A stretch of 64,000 nucleotides of DNA from positions 3,348,001-3,412,000 of the forward strand of contig NZ_WNWM01000002.1 in NCBI RefSeq assembly GCF_009727155.1, given 5' to 3'. Below, one piece after another: positions 26,956 to 35,543 of the stretch; position 1 is the stretch's first letter; every line of letters begins with the position of its first letter. The translations under genes were made by a program, and so were the position numbers. Origin of the DNA: Pseudoduganella dura. Its GTDB lineage: Bacteria > Pseudomonadota > Gammaproteobacteria > Burkholderiales > Burkholderiaceae_D. The notes below the pieces were generated by a model. That model saw only the letters and a program-made list of their open reading frames with translations, was not told the DNA's origin and ran no database searches.

Positions 26956-27416
26956 CCACCAACCTGAAGCTGAACGGCCGCGCAACGCGGTTTTCCTCCG
27001 ACCCCGACACGCCCCTGCTCTACGTGCTGCGCAACGAAGGGAGACTGAACGGCGCGAAGTTCGGTTGCGGCATGGGCCAGTGCGGCGCCTGTACCGTGAT
27101 CGTCGATGGCGAAGCCGTGTTCTCGTGCCTCGCGCCGCTGGCTACGCTGGAGGGGCGCTCCGTGCGCACCGTGGAGAGCCTGGGAACGGCCACCGCGCCG
27201 GGGCCGCTCCAGGCGGCCTTCATCCGGCACCAGGCGGCGCAATGCGGCTACTGCATCGCCGGGATGCTGATGCGCGCGCAGGCCCTGCTTGACCGGATTC
27301 CGCAACCGACCGACCAGCAGATCCGCGAGCACATGGAGCCGAACCTGTGCCGCTGCGGCACGCACACGCGTATCTTCGCGGCCATCAAGGACGTGGCCAA
27401 TGGAGGCAACCCATGA
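26952..27416 (+). CDS. 2Fe-2S subunit of a xanthine-dehydrogenase-family hydroxylase
   Basis: 154-residue small subunit carrying two [2Fe-2S] clusters. The plant-ferredoxin-type cluster is bound by GCGMGQCGACTV plus a later Cys, and the C-terminal cluster by QCGYC...NLCRCGTHTRI. It passes electrons from the Mo site to the cytochrome. Overlaps of four bases (ATGA) on both sides imply translational coupling and equal expression. It is closest in type to isoquinoline 1-oxidoreductase alpha / NicA. Confidence 0.95.
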   Translation: MTTNLKLNGRATRFSSDPDTPLLYVLRNEGRLNGAKFGCGMGQCGACTVIVDGEAVFSCLAPLATLEGRSVRTVESLGTATAPGPLQAAFIRHQAAQCGYCIAGMLMRAQALLDRIPQPTDQQIREHMEPNLCRCGTHTRIFAAIKDVANGGNP

Positions 27417-29641
27417 GCATCGACAACCAGGTCAATACAGGGCGCCGGGCATTCCTCGGGGGCGGCGCGTTGGTCGTCGCGTTCTCCTTGCTGCCATCGC
27501 TGGCTCGCGCGGAATTCAACGGCATGGGCGTGCCGCCGGTCGCCAACCCGAAGCTGGCGGGCAGCCTGCAGCGCACACCCATGCTGGATGCCTGGATCCG
27601 CATCGCGCCTGATGGCCGCGTGACCGTCTGCAGCGGCAAGGTGGAACTCGGCACGGGCGTGCGCACGGCGCTGATGCAGGTCGCCTGCGAGCAGCTCGCG
27701 CTGCCCCTGCAGGAAATCCAGTTCATCGCCGGCGACACGGATTTGACGCCGAACGAGGGCTTCACCGCCGGTAGCCACACGATGGCAGACAGCGGCACGG
27801 CGCTGCTGCACGCAAGCGCCCAGGTGGCCACGCTGTTGCGCGAGGGTGCCGCACGCCGCTGGGGCGTGGCACCGCGCCAGGTGCGGCTCCGCGAAGGCCG
27901 GGCCGTCGGGCCGGGTGGCCGTTCGATGCACTTTGGCGAGGCGATTGCCGGCATCACGCTGCGGCGCGCCGCGTCCGAAGTGTCGGAACTGAAGCCGCCG
28001 GTGACGTATTCGGTCATCGGCAAGGCGGTGCCGCGCGTGGATATCCCGGCCAAGGTGACCGGCGGCCAGGCCTATGTGCAGGACCTGCGGCTGCCGGGCA
28101 TGCTGCATGCGCGTGTCGTGCGACCGCCGCGGCCCGGCGCGAAGCTGGCCGGCGTGGATGTGGACGCAGTGAGGAAAATGAAGGGCGCGCACTCCGTGGT
28201 CCGCAATGGCGACTACCTGGCCGTCATCGCGGCGGAAGAATGGCATGCGATCCAGGCGATGTACGCACTGACAGCCACTGCGAAATGGGAGGGGGGAGCA
28301 ACGCTGCCCGGCCCGGGGACGATCCATGACTACCTGCAGCGCGTTCCGTCGCAGGACGAGGCGATCCTGCAGCGCGGCGGTGCGCTGCGCCCCGGGTTGC
28401 GCACGGTTCGCAACCGGTACACCCGGCAGTACGTGCTGCACGGCTCGATCGGGCCATCGTGCGCCGTGGCGCACCTGGACGTTGCGCGCATGACAGTCTG
28501 GACGCATAGCCAGGGCGTGTTCCCCCTGCGCCAGGCCCTTGCCGAAATGCTGGCGATGAAGCCTGACGCCGTGCACTGCATCCATGCCGAGGGTTCCGGC
28601 TGCTACGGGCAGAACGGTGCCGACGATGTCGCGGCCGATGCGGCACTGCTGGCCCGCGAGGTACCCGGCCGGCCGATCCGGGTGCAGCTGATGCGGGAGC
28701 AGGAAAACCTGTGGGAGCCGTTCGCCCCCGCCATGGTGAGCACGGTCGTCGCCGCCCTGGGCCCGGACAATCGGATCGACTACTGGCAGTACGAAGTGTG
28801 GAGCGGCTCGCACAACGAAAGGCCCGGGAACGCAGGCAAGCTGCTGCCTGCGCAAATGCTGGCCAGGCCGTTCGTGCCGTCGCCCTCCCTTCCCATGCCA
28901 CAACCGGAGGGCGGCGGCGACCGGAATGCGCTGCCGCTGTACGAAGTGCCGAACATCCGCGTGGTGAACCACTTCCTGCCGGTCACACCGCTGCGCACGT
29001 CGGCGATGCGCTCGCTGGGGGCGCATCTCAATATCCTTGCAATCGAAAGCACGATGGACCAGCTGGCCGCGCTGGCACGCGTCGATACGGTGCAGTTTCG
29101 TCTTGCGCACCTTGCTGCGCAGCCACGCGCGCAGGCCGTGATACGCAGTGCGGCACATCGGTTCGGCTGGTCGGGCCAACAGTCCGCGCGGCCCGGGCAC
29201 GGAATCGGTTTCGGCTTCGGCCAGTACAAGAACACGATGGCTTACGTAGCGATCGCCATCGAGATCTTCTTTGATGAGGACAAGCATGAGGTCCACGTGC
29301 TCAAGGTATCGGCGGCTGCGGATTGCGGGCAGGTCGTCAATCCGGACGGGGCCAGGAATCAGCTGGAGGGCGGCATCATCCAGTCCACCAGCTGGACGCT
29401 GCTCGAAGCGCTGCGCTACGGCGAGGATGGCGTGAAGAGCTTCGACTGGGCAACCTATCCGATCCTGCGCTTTTCCGGTGTGCCGCGCAGGATCGATATT
29501 GCATTGCTGGACCAGCCGGGGCAGCCCTTTCTCGGGGTCGCCGAGGCGGCGCAGGGACCGATGGCGGCCGCGCTGGCCAATGCGTTCGCGCACGCTGCCG
29601 GGAAGCGGGCATTGCACTTCCCCCTCTTGGCGGCCAGTTGA
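27413..29641 (+). CDS. Molybdopterin-binding subunit of an aldehyde/N-heterocycle dehydrogenase
   Basis: 742-residue catalytic subunit of the isoquinoline-1-oxidoreductase-beta / nicotinate dehydrogenase type (molybdopterin cytosine dinucleotide family). It starts with a twin-arginine signal (RRAFLGGGALVVAFSLLPSLARA), so the complex is folded in the cytoplasm and exported. Typical segments are GKVELGTGVRTALMQ, GCYGQNGADDVAADAALLA and the end GVAEAAQGPMAAALANA, with the active-site Glu. The substrate is unknown; the neighbouring ene-reductase and monooxygenase suggest catabolism of a cyclic compound. Confidence 0.93.
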   Translation: MSIDNQVNTGRRAFLGGGALVVAFSLLPSLARAEFNGMGVPPVANPKLAGSLQRTPMLDAWIRIAPDGRVTVCSGKVELGTGVRTALMQVACEQLALPLQEIQFIAGDTDLTPNEGFTAGSHTMADSGTALLHASAQVATLLREGAARRWGVAPRQVRLREGRAVGPGGRSMHFGEAIAGITLRRAASEVSELKPPVTYSVIGKAVPRVDIPAKVTGGQAYVQDLRLPGMLHARVVRPPRPGAKLAGVDVDAVRKMKGAHSVVRNGDYLAVIAAEEWHAIQAMYALTATAKWEGGATLPGPGTIHDYLQRVPSQDEAILQRGGALRPGLRTVRNRYTRQYVLHGSIGPSCAVAHLDVARMTVWTHSQGVFPLRQALAEMLAMKPDAVHCIHAEGSGCYGQNGADDVAADAALLAREVPGRPIRVQLMREQENLWEPFAPAMVSTVVAALGPDNRIDYWQYEVWSGSHNERPGNAGKLLPAQMLARPFVPSPSLPMPQPEGGGDRNALPLYEVPNIRVVNHFLPVTPLRTSAMRSLGAHLNILAIESTMDQLAALARVDTVQFRLAHLAAQPRAQAVIRSAAHRFGWSGQQSARPGHGIGFGFGQYKNTMAYVAIAIEIFFDEDKHEVHVLKVSAAADCGQVVNPDGARNQLEGGIIQSTSWTLLEALRYGEDGVKSFDWATYPILRFSGVPRRIDIALLDQPGQPFLGVAEAAQGPMAAALANAFAHAAGKRALHFPLLAAS

Positions 29642-29889
29642 TCCGGATGCAAAAACGGCGGCCATTCGGACGCCATTGGAAATGCTCTATTGCCGAGCAA
29701 GTGTAACTGTTGAGTGGTGCCTGAGCGAAGTAGATATCCCGCTCGGCGCGGTCTCGTGAGTCAACCGAACGGGTCGCGCATGGATGCTTGGAACGACCGA
29801 GGCGTATTCATCGATGCTGGGAGATGAAAATCCCCCAGTCGAGTAGGCCCCCCGGATTCAGCGGCGAGAACAGGTATGCCGCGTGTAAG

Positions 29890-30174
29890 ATGCCAGTCAT
29901 CGCTGTGGACAATGGCAATCGCTACATCCCAGCGCAGGTCACTGCTGATCTTGCCGAGTACATCGAAACAGAAGCACTATCGGCACGGGAAGCAGAAGTG
30001 CTGTCCATCGTGGCGGCCGGGAATTCGAACAAGCACGTGGCAAAGATCCTTGGTATCTCCGAGGACACCGTGAAGGTGCACATGCGCGCCGTTCTGGCCA
30101 AGTTGGGCGCACGTGACCGAACGCATGCTGTGGCAATCGCTTTCCGACGCGGCATACTTACTTCCAAGACCTGA
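29890..30174 (+). pseudogene. LuxR-type DNA-binding fragment of a NarL-like regulator
   Basis: 94 residues corresponding only to the end of a NarL/FixJ response regulator: a linker like that before the output domain (VDNGNRYIPAQVTADLAEYI) and the helix-turn-helix (LSAREAEVLSIVAAGNSNKHVAKILGISEDTVKVHMRAVLAKLGA). No receiver domain is found in any frame in the 250 bases upstream. It is either a truncated gene or a stand-alone GerE-like protein. The start at ATG 29890 is uncertain; no Shine-Dalgarno is evident. Confidence 0.6.
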
Positions 30175-30340
30175 CCAAACCCATAGCTACAGAGAGCCCA
30201 AAGGGTCTTTGCATCAGGATGTTTACCCCATATTGGGTACTTCTTCGTGACATTCCTGAACTAGCAGGAACTCAGCCCAACTGGTGTTCCTTCGACAGGG
30301 GGCGGTGCCTCATTATGGGCTTTTTCTAAGCCGAGATGTC

Positions 30341-30985
30341 ATGCCATCTGATCGCTCCCTGATTTACGTGACGCACATCGACCAGGTCATGGCGGCGGGA
30401 ATCTCCGCGATCCTTGGATCGTCGCCGAATTTTGCGGTCGGCACTATCCATAGCAGCCCGACTATACCTGCAAACGTCAGCGCCATCGTCGCCGACTATC
30501 TCGAAGGGATGCGCCTTGCACGGGACGCTTCCTGGCCCGACGCCTGTCGTCCACCGGTCCTCGTGATTATGAACTTCGCCAAGGAAGTTCAGGTGCGCGA
30601 CGCCCTCGATGCAGGCGTGCATGGCTATCTGCTCCAGGATTGTTTCACGGATGAGTTGATCGACGCGGTGAGCCAGTTGACCAAGGGAATGCGCTACGTA
30701 TCGGCCAAAGTAGCCATGTCCATCGCCGCTAGCGTGACAGGCACATCATTGACGCCCCGGGAATCGGACGTCCTCCAATTTCTAGGCAACGGTTACTGCA
30801 ACAAGGTAATCGCGCGGGAACTTGATATTGGCGTGGGGACCGTAAAAAGCCATATCAAGGGAGTGATGACAAGGCTCAATGCCAAGGCTCGTACTGAGGC
30901 CGTCGTCATAGCGTCCCAGCGCGGACCAATTGCTGCAAATGTCGATTCCTGTCCGGCTCATCGCCAGTTAAATTCGGGTCCCTAA
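30341..30985 (+). CDS. LuxR/NarL-type response regulator, atypical receiver
   Basis: 214 residues. The N-terminal half has the outline of a receiver domain, with a possible phospho-acceptor Asp in IVADYLEGMRLA and the helix VRDALDAGVHGYLLQDC. However, the acidic pocket at its start (SLIYVTHID) is not canonical, so phosphorylation is doubtful. The C-terminal helix-turn-helix (LTPRESDVLQFLGNGYCNKVIARELDIGVGTVKSHIKGVM) is intact. No sensor kinase is adjacent. The amidase follows after 71 bases. GC content is lower than around it. Confidence 0.75.
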   Translation: MPSDRSLIYVTHIDQVMAAGISAILGSSPNFAVGTIHSSPTIPANVSAIVADYLEGMRLARDASWPDACRPPVLVIMNFAKEVQVRDALDAGVHGYLLQDCFTDELIDAVSQLTKGMRYVSAKVAMSIAASVTGTSLTPRESDVLQFLGNGYCNKVIARELDIGVGTVKSHIKGVMTRLNAKARTEAVVIASQRGPIAANVDSCPAHRQLNSGP

Positions 30986-31056
30986 CAGGGTGACTCGGCG
31001 TCGGACTCTTTTACTCATACGCGTGTCGAAAACTCATAACCTACTCATCTCCGAAT

Positions 31057-32493
31057 ATGTCATCCATTACCGAAATCCTTCATTCGGGCACAGCACGGTC
31101 AATCGGCGCAGCGATCGCAGCGGGCAAGATCACCTCAACCGAAGCAACGAACTGGTATTTGGCGCGTATAGAACGCTTGAGCTTTGGCGAGGGTGGACTC
31201 AACTGTGTCCGCAGCATCTCCCCTTTGGCTCTTGAGGCTGCCCAGCGTGCTGATGCCGAGCTCGCAGCGGGCCGCTCGCGTGGCCCGCTGCACGGAGTAC
31301 CCTACCTTATCAAGGACAACTTTTTTACCGCCGACGGCACGTACGCCTCCGCGGGATCAAAGGCACTTGAACACTTCATCCCGCCGTACCAAGCGACCGT
31401 TGTGCAGCGGTTGCATGACGCCGGCGCTGTGCTGCTCGGGAAGACCAATCTCACCGAGTTTGCAGATTTTGTCTCCGATAACATGCCCGCCGAGTTCAGC
31501 GGTGTAGCCGGCGTCGTTCGGCATCCCTTGGGCTTGCAGTTCGGCCGGGGCCAGGGATCCAGCGTGGGCTCTGCAGCAGCCGTCGCGGCGAGGCTGTGCG
31601 CCTTTGCGATCGGTTCCGAAACACAGAATTCGATCCAGGCTCCTGCCGTTTCCAGTTCGATCGTTGGCTTCAAACCGTCAGTAGGCTCCGTGAGCCGACA
31701 TGGAATCATCCCCTTGGTTCCAAGCCAGGATTCACCTGGTCCTTTGACACTCAACGTCGACGATGCGGCTCTCGTCTTCGAAGTGCTGCAAGGTGCGGAT
31801 ATGCATGACACGGCGACCTTGGGCTCACATTTGACTGCGAGCCAAGGCGGTACGCTGCACGGTCTTCGCATTGGTGTGCCGCGTCGCTTTATAGCCGATG
31901 CAGTGATGAACGAGGACAGAAAACCCGCGTTCGACGATGTCCTCCGCATGCTGGCGGAAGCCGGCGCCGTCATCGTCGATCCATGCGATCTTCCAAGCGC
32001 CGAGCAGCTTGCCGACGTGCGCTCATGCGTGTTCCGTACCGAATTTAAAGCAAGCCTCGACGCAATGCTCCAGGCGCTGGTGCCATGCGGCATGTCATCA
32101 ATGGCAGACATCATCGCCTGGAATCGTGAGCACCCGGAAGCAATTCCTTACGGCCAGTCGCTCCTCGAAGCGGCAAATGCTTCAACCGGCGTTCTATCGC
32201 CACAATACATCGATGATCGACGTCGCGATGTTGCCTTGAGTCTGGACGCTGGCATTCGGTCAGCATTGCTCGCTGGGCGCGCTGACCTACTGTTATCACC
32301 CATGACGGCCGCAGCCAAGTGCACCGGTAAGGCAGGCGCGCCAGTCGTGGCCATCCCGGTCGGAGCGGACCAGGCGGGAAATCCGTTTGGTGTGACTGTT
32401 CTTGCGCAACCAGGTCAAGATTTTGCATTACTCAGGGCAGCGCTTGAAATCGAGCAAGTGATCGGACAGCGCACCGAGCCCAACCTGGACTGA
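31057..32493 (+). CDS. Amidase (amidase-signature family)
   Basis: 478-residue hydrolase of C-N amide bonds. The Ser-cisSer-Lys triad is visible: Lys86 (LIKDN), Ser168 (QGSSVGSAAAVAA) and Ser192 (ETQNSIQAP, usually DTGGSIRIP). The Gly-Gly before the nucleophile is replaced by Gln-Asn, so substrate or activity may differ. There is no signal peptide. It is likely paired with the RidA-family protein 220 bases downstream, as amidases and RidA proteins often act together in nitrogen catabolism. Codon use is less GC-biased than in flanking core genes. Confidence 0.88.
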   Translation: MSSITEILHSGTARSIGAAIAAGKITSTEATNWYLARIERLSFGEGGLNCVRSISPLALEAAQRADAELAAGRSRGPLHGVPYLIKDNFFTADGTYASAGSKALEHFIPPYQATVVQRLHDAGAVLLGKTNLTEFADFVSDNMPAEFSGVAGVVRHPLGLQFGRGQGSSVGSAAAVAARLCAFAIGSETQNSIQAPAVSSSIVGFKPSVGSVSRHGIIPLVPSQDSPGPLTLNVDDAALVFEVLQGADMHDTATLGSHLTASQGGTLHGLRIGVPRRFIADAVMNEDRKPAFDDVLRMLAEAGAVIVDPCDLPSAEQLADVRSCVFRTEFKASLDAMLQALVPCGMSSMADIIAWNREHPEAIPYGQSLLEAANASTGVLSPQYIDDRRRDVALSLDAGIRSALLAGRADLLLSPMTAAAKCTGKAGAPVVAIPVGADQAGNPFGVTVLAQPGQDFALLRAALEIEQVIGQRTEPNLD

Positions 32494-32712
32494 ACATTCA
32501 TAGGTTACCTGTTGGATGATGGGCCGCCCCGCGCCGGCCACAGCTAGAGGCCGGTGAAGACCCGTGGCAACCGATCACCAGGCCCCGATCAGGGGAGCGG
32601 ATCGCTGCCATACGAGATAAGCATCGCCGGCAGCGCCAGGGTTATCCTTCAGGTACCAATTATTGGCAGCTTCTCGCCATTCCTTTTATCCAAAACCTTG
32701 AAAAGAGAAAAA

Positions 32713-33159
32713 ATGTCAGTTGATAAAAAAGTCGAGAATCTTGGCGTTGCATGGGAAAAGCTCTTCGGTTATGTGCAGGCCGTTCAGGTGAAGGACACGA
32801 TTTATATCTCTGGACAGCTGAGCCATGATGGAGAAGGCCAGCTGATAGCGCCGGCGGATGTCGACACCAACGGGAAGCCCGTTGATTTCTCGCAGATGGA
32901 AGCGCAATTGCGCCAGACCTATGTCAATGCGATCGCTTTGCTCGCCCGCTACGGTGCTACCCTTGAAGACGTCGTGGAAGAGACGCTCTATGTTCTCGAT
33001 GTCGATGCCGCCTTCATTGCTGGCGGCAAAGTGAGGAAAGAAGTGTATGGGGTCGAGCAGCCGCAATGCGCGAGCAATCTCATTGGCGTTTCGCGCCTCG
33101 CGTTTCCTGCACAGCTGGTTGAAGTCACGTTCCGGGCCGTCTTGCCAGACCGCGGCTAA
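32713..33159 (+). CDS. RidA/YjgF-family protein
   Basis: 148-residue member of the RidA superfamily, trimeric enamine/imine deaminases and related hydrolases. Recognisable segments are VKDTIYISGQLSHD (beta strand and turn), QTYVNAIALLARYGATLEDVVEETLYVLD and the C-terminal PAQLVEVTFRAVL. The usual active-site Arg context (R-x-x-V near the C-terminus) is altered here (SRLAFPAQLVEV), fitting a Rid subgroup and not RidA itself. The start at 32713 is preceded by the A/G-rich AAAAGAGAAAAA. Confidence 0.85.
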   Translation: MSVDKKVENLGVAWEKLFGYVQAVQVKDTIYISGQLSHDGEGQLIAPADVDTNGKPVDFSQMEAQLRQTYVNAIALLARYGATLEDVVEETLYVLDVDAAFIAGGKVRKEVYGVEQPQCASNLIGVSRLAFPAQLVEVTFRAVLPDRG

Positions 33160-33512
33160 GCAATTCGTCCGCTACTCGCGCTTTGCGGTGCAAACGGCGC
33201 GAGCAAGCTGGCCACCATCATTTTTCCTCTGCTTGTCGGCGTAAGACGGCGCACAGCCGACGCTTACTTGTGCGCCGGCATCATTTCGTTTCCTGTTTTT
33301 CGACTCAAGGCGCAGGAACGACGCCTGCGACAGGTTCATATGTCTGGTAACGCACGTTATCGTCCGTCAAATGCTTGTATGCTTCAGTAATAAACATTTT
33401 AGAGATGGTTGAAGCTGGTAACCAGTCACCGACTTCTCCGTCCTCGACCTGACACGCACCATGTCTCCGCCGTCATGTCACCGGACTCGCCATCTCCAGA
33501 AAGGATCAGCAT
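33160..33512. other. Intergenic region before the sugar porter
   Basis: 353 bases with no recognisable gene. AAGGA near 33500 serves as ribosome-binding site for the sugar porter. I see no strong promoter or palindrome. Confidence 0.5.
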
Positions 33513-34946
33513 TTGACAGCCTCTGCTCCACCTGCCACCGCGGCGATGCCGCCGCCCGCCGATACCAGGGAAAGCCGCTTCGTTTTCAAGGTCGCCATCG
33601 CGGCCACGATGGGCGCGCTGGCGTTCGGTTACGACACCGGCGTCATCTCGGGTGCGCTGCCCTTCATGAGCACGCCGCAATCGGGCGGTGGTCTCGGCCT
33701 GACGCCGGTTACCGAGGGCATCGTCACCTCGGCGCTGGTATTCGGCGCCGCCTTCGGCTCGCTGATGGCGGGCACGCTGTCGGACCGGTATGGCCGCCGC
33801 ACCACGCTGATGGGCCTGTCGCTGGTCTTCCTGATCGGCGTGCTCGGCACGACACTCGCTCCATCGGTGGCGATCATGGTCGCGATGCGCTTCGTGCTCG
33901 GCCTGGCCGTCGGCGGCGCCTCGGCCACGGTGCCGGTGTTCATCGCCGAAATGGCCGGGCCCAGCCGGCGTGCCAGGCTCGTCAGCCAGAATGAACTGAT
34001 GATCGTCAGCGGCCAGTTGATCGCCTATGTGCTCAACGCGTTGCTGGCCCATTATTCGCAGTCGCCGCACGTGTGGCGCTACATGCTCGGTATTGCCGCG
34101 GTGCCCGCCGTATTGCTGGGACTGGGCATGCTGTTCGTGCCCGCGTCGCCGCGCTGGCTGGCCAGCAAGAACCGGATGAAGGAGGCGCGCGCCGTCCTCG
34201 AACAGATCCGTTCGAGCAACCGGCAGATCGAGACCGAGATGGCGGAAATGATCAAGCTGAACGGAATCGACCGCGAACAGGGCGGCTGGTCGGCGGTGCT
34301 CGGCACGCCATGGATCAGGAAACTGCTGTGGATCGGTATCGGGCTGGGTTTCATGGCCCAGTTCACGGGCGTGAACGCGTTCATGTATTTCACCCCGATC
34401 ATCCTGAAGTCGACCGGGCTCGGTACCAATGCGGCGCTGACCGCCACCATCGGCAACGGCGTGGTGGCGCTGATCGCCACCTTCATCGGCATCTGGCTGA
34501 TCGGCCGGCATGGGCGCCGGCCGATGCTGCTGACCGGCCTCGGTTTCGTCATCGCCACCCAGGCCGCGCTCGGCGCCGTACTGCTGTGGATGCCCGACGG
34601 ACCCCTGAAAAGCTACGCCGCGCTGGCCTGCATCCTGTGCTTCCTGCTGTTCATGCAGATGCTGATCGCCCCGGTGTACTGGCTGCTGATGTCGGAACTG
34701 TTCCCGATGCACGTGCGCGGCGTGCTCACCGGTACCGCGGTGGCCTGCCAGTGGGTGTTCAACGGCCTTGTTGCCCTGCTGTTCCCGATCGCCATGGCCC
34801 AGTTCGGCAGCGCCACGTTCTTCGTGTTCGCCGCCATCAACGTGGCATCGCTGGTGTTCGTCGCGCTCTGCCTGCCGGAAACCAGGGGCAAGTCGCTGGA
34901 AGGGCTGGAAAAACACCTGGAGAAGGAACTGGCAGTGCGCGCCTGA
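33513..34946 (+). CDS. Sugar porter MFS transporter
   Basis: 477-residue 12-helix sugar:H+ symporter (xylose/galactose/arabinose type). Family signatures present are GYDTGVISGALPF (helix 1), SDRYGRRTTL (loop 2-3), RFVLGLAVGGASATVPVFIAE (helix 4), PASPRWL (after helix 6), QFTGVNAFMYF (helix 7, sugar binding), GRHGRRPMLL and PETRGKSLE at the end. The start is a TTG at 33513, placed six bases after GAAAGGATC. It is monocistronic, with its own terminator. The sugar is not predictable. Confidence 0.93.
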   Translation: MTASAPPATAAMPPPADTRESRFVFKVAIAATMGALAFGYDTGVISGALPFMSTPQSGGGLGLTPVTEGIVTSALVFGAAFGSLMAGTLSDRYGRRTTLMGLSLVFLIGVLGTTLAPSVAIMVAMRFVLGLAVGGASATVPVFIAEMAGPSRRARLVSQNELMIVSGQLIAYVLNALLAHYSQSPHVWRYMLGIAAVPAVLLGLGMLFVPASPRWLASKNRMKEARAVLEQIRSSNRQIETEMAEMIKLNGIDREQGGWSAVLGTPWIRKLLWIGIGLGFMAQFTGVNAFMYFTPIILKSTGLGTNAALTATIGNGVVALIATFIGIWLIGRHGRRPMLLTGLGFVIATQAALGAVLLWMPDGPLKSYAALACILCFLLFMQMLIAPVYWLLMSELFPMHVRGVLTGTAVACQWVFNGLVALLFPIAMAQFGSATFFVFAAINVASLVFVALCLPETRGKSLEGLEKHLEKELAVRA

Positions 34947-34970
34947 GCTAGGTGATCGAAACCGTCGGAT

Positions 34971-35006
34971 GAAAGCCCGCTTTTCCTTGTGAAAAGCGGG
35001 CTTTTT
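34971..35006 (+). terminator. Terminator of the sugar porter
   Basis: AAAGCCCGCTTTTC / GAAAAGCGGGCTTT with a 5-nt loop and T run, 25 bases after the stop. Confidence 0.92.
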
Positions 35007-35543
35007 ATTTGTGCCATCGGCGGCAGCCCTGCCTATTGGCGCCTTCTGGAGCGGTGCGCGGGGTGGAATCGTAGGGCAGGTGATAGCTGTCGAGCACCGC
35101 TCAGCCGGATATTTGCCGGCTCGCCTGGCGGTGCGGCCTGCATTTATATAGTCCTGTAATTGCCCGGCGATGCTCTCGCGGCACCTCGATGTCATTTCTT
35201 CCATCTTCCTTGTTCCAGCCTTGTACGGCTGCCAACAACCGCGCGTAGAGTCGCTCTTCGGCACGAAAAACATGTTGTGCATGCGCACTTTTTTTAATCG
35301 GCTCAGTGCCTTACGGAAACTTATAGGGCTATACTTCTGTTGGTGTAGAGCATTTAATGAAGTACGGAAACACGTCGCCTTGATTCAATACGATGACTAA
35401 AGCTCGACGGTAAAGAGTTTCCCTACCTAAAGTTGGCGCTAAATTTGCCGTTAGGCAATGAAGCAGCAGGTTGCCGCCCCCTAGATTCCGCTGGTCATTC
35501 AGCCCATCACACGTTTTATATCCGAAGTTTTCAGGAGAAAATC
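35007..35543 (+). other. Long upstream region of the repeat-protein gene
   Basis: About 540 bases with no credible gene. From 35270 onward it is AT-rich compared with the surroundings, and it contains TATACT (35330-35335), a plausible -10 element. TACGGAAAC occurs twice (in 35311-35320 and about 35365). AGGAGA (35533-35538) is the ribosome-binding site of the large gene. Such a long AT-rich leader is typical of regulated surface-protein genes. Confidence 0.5.
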
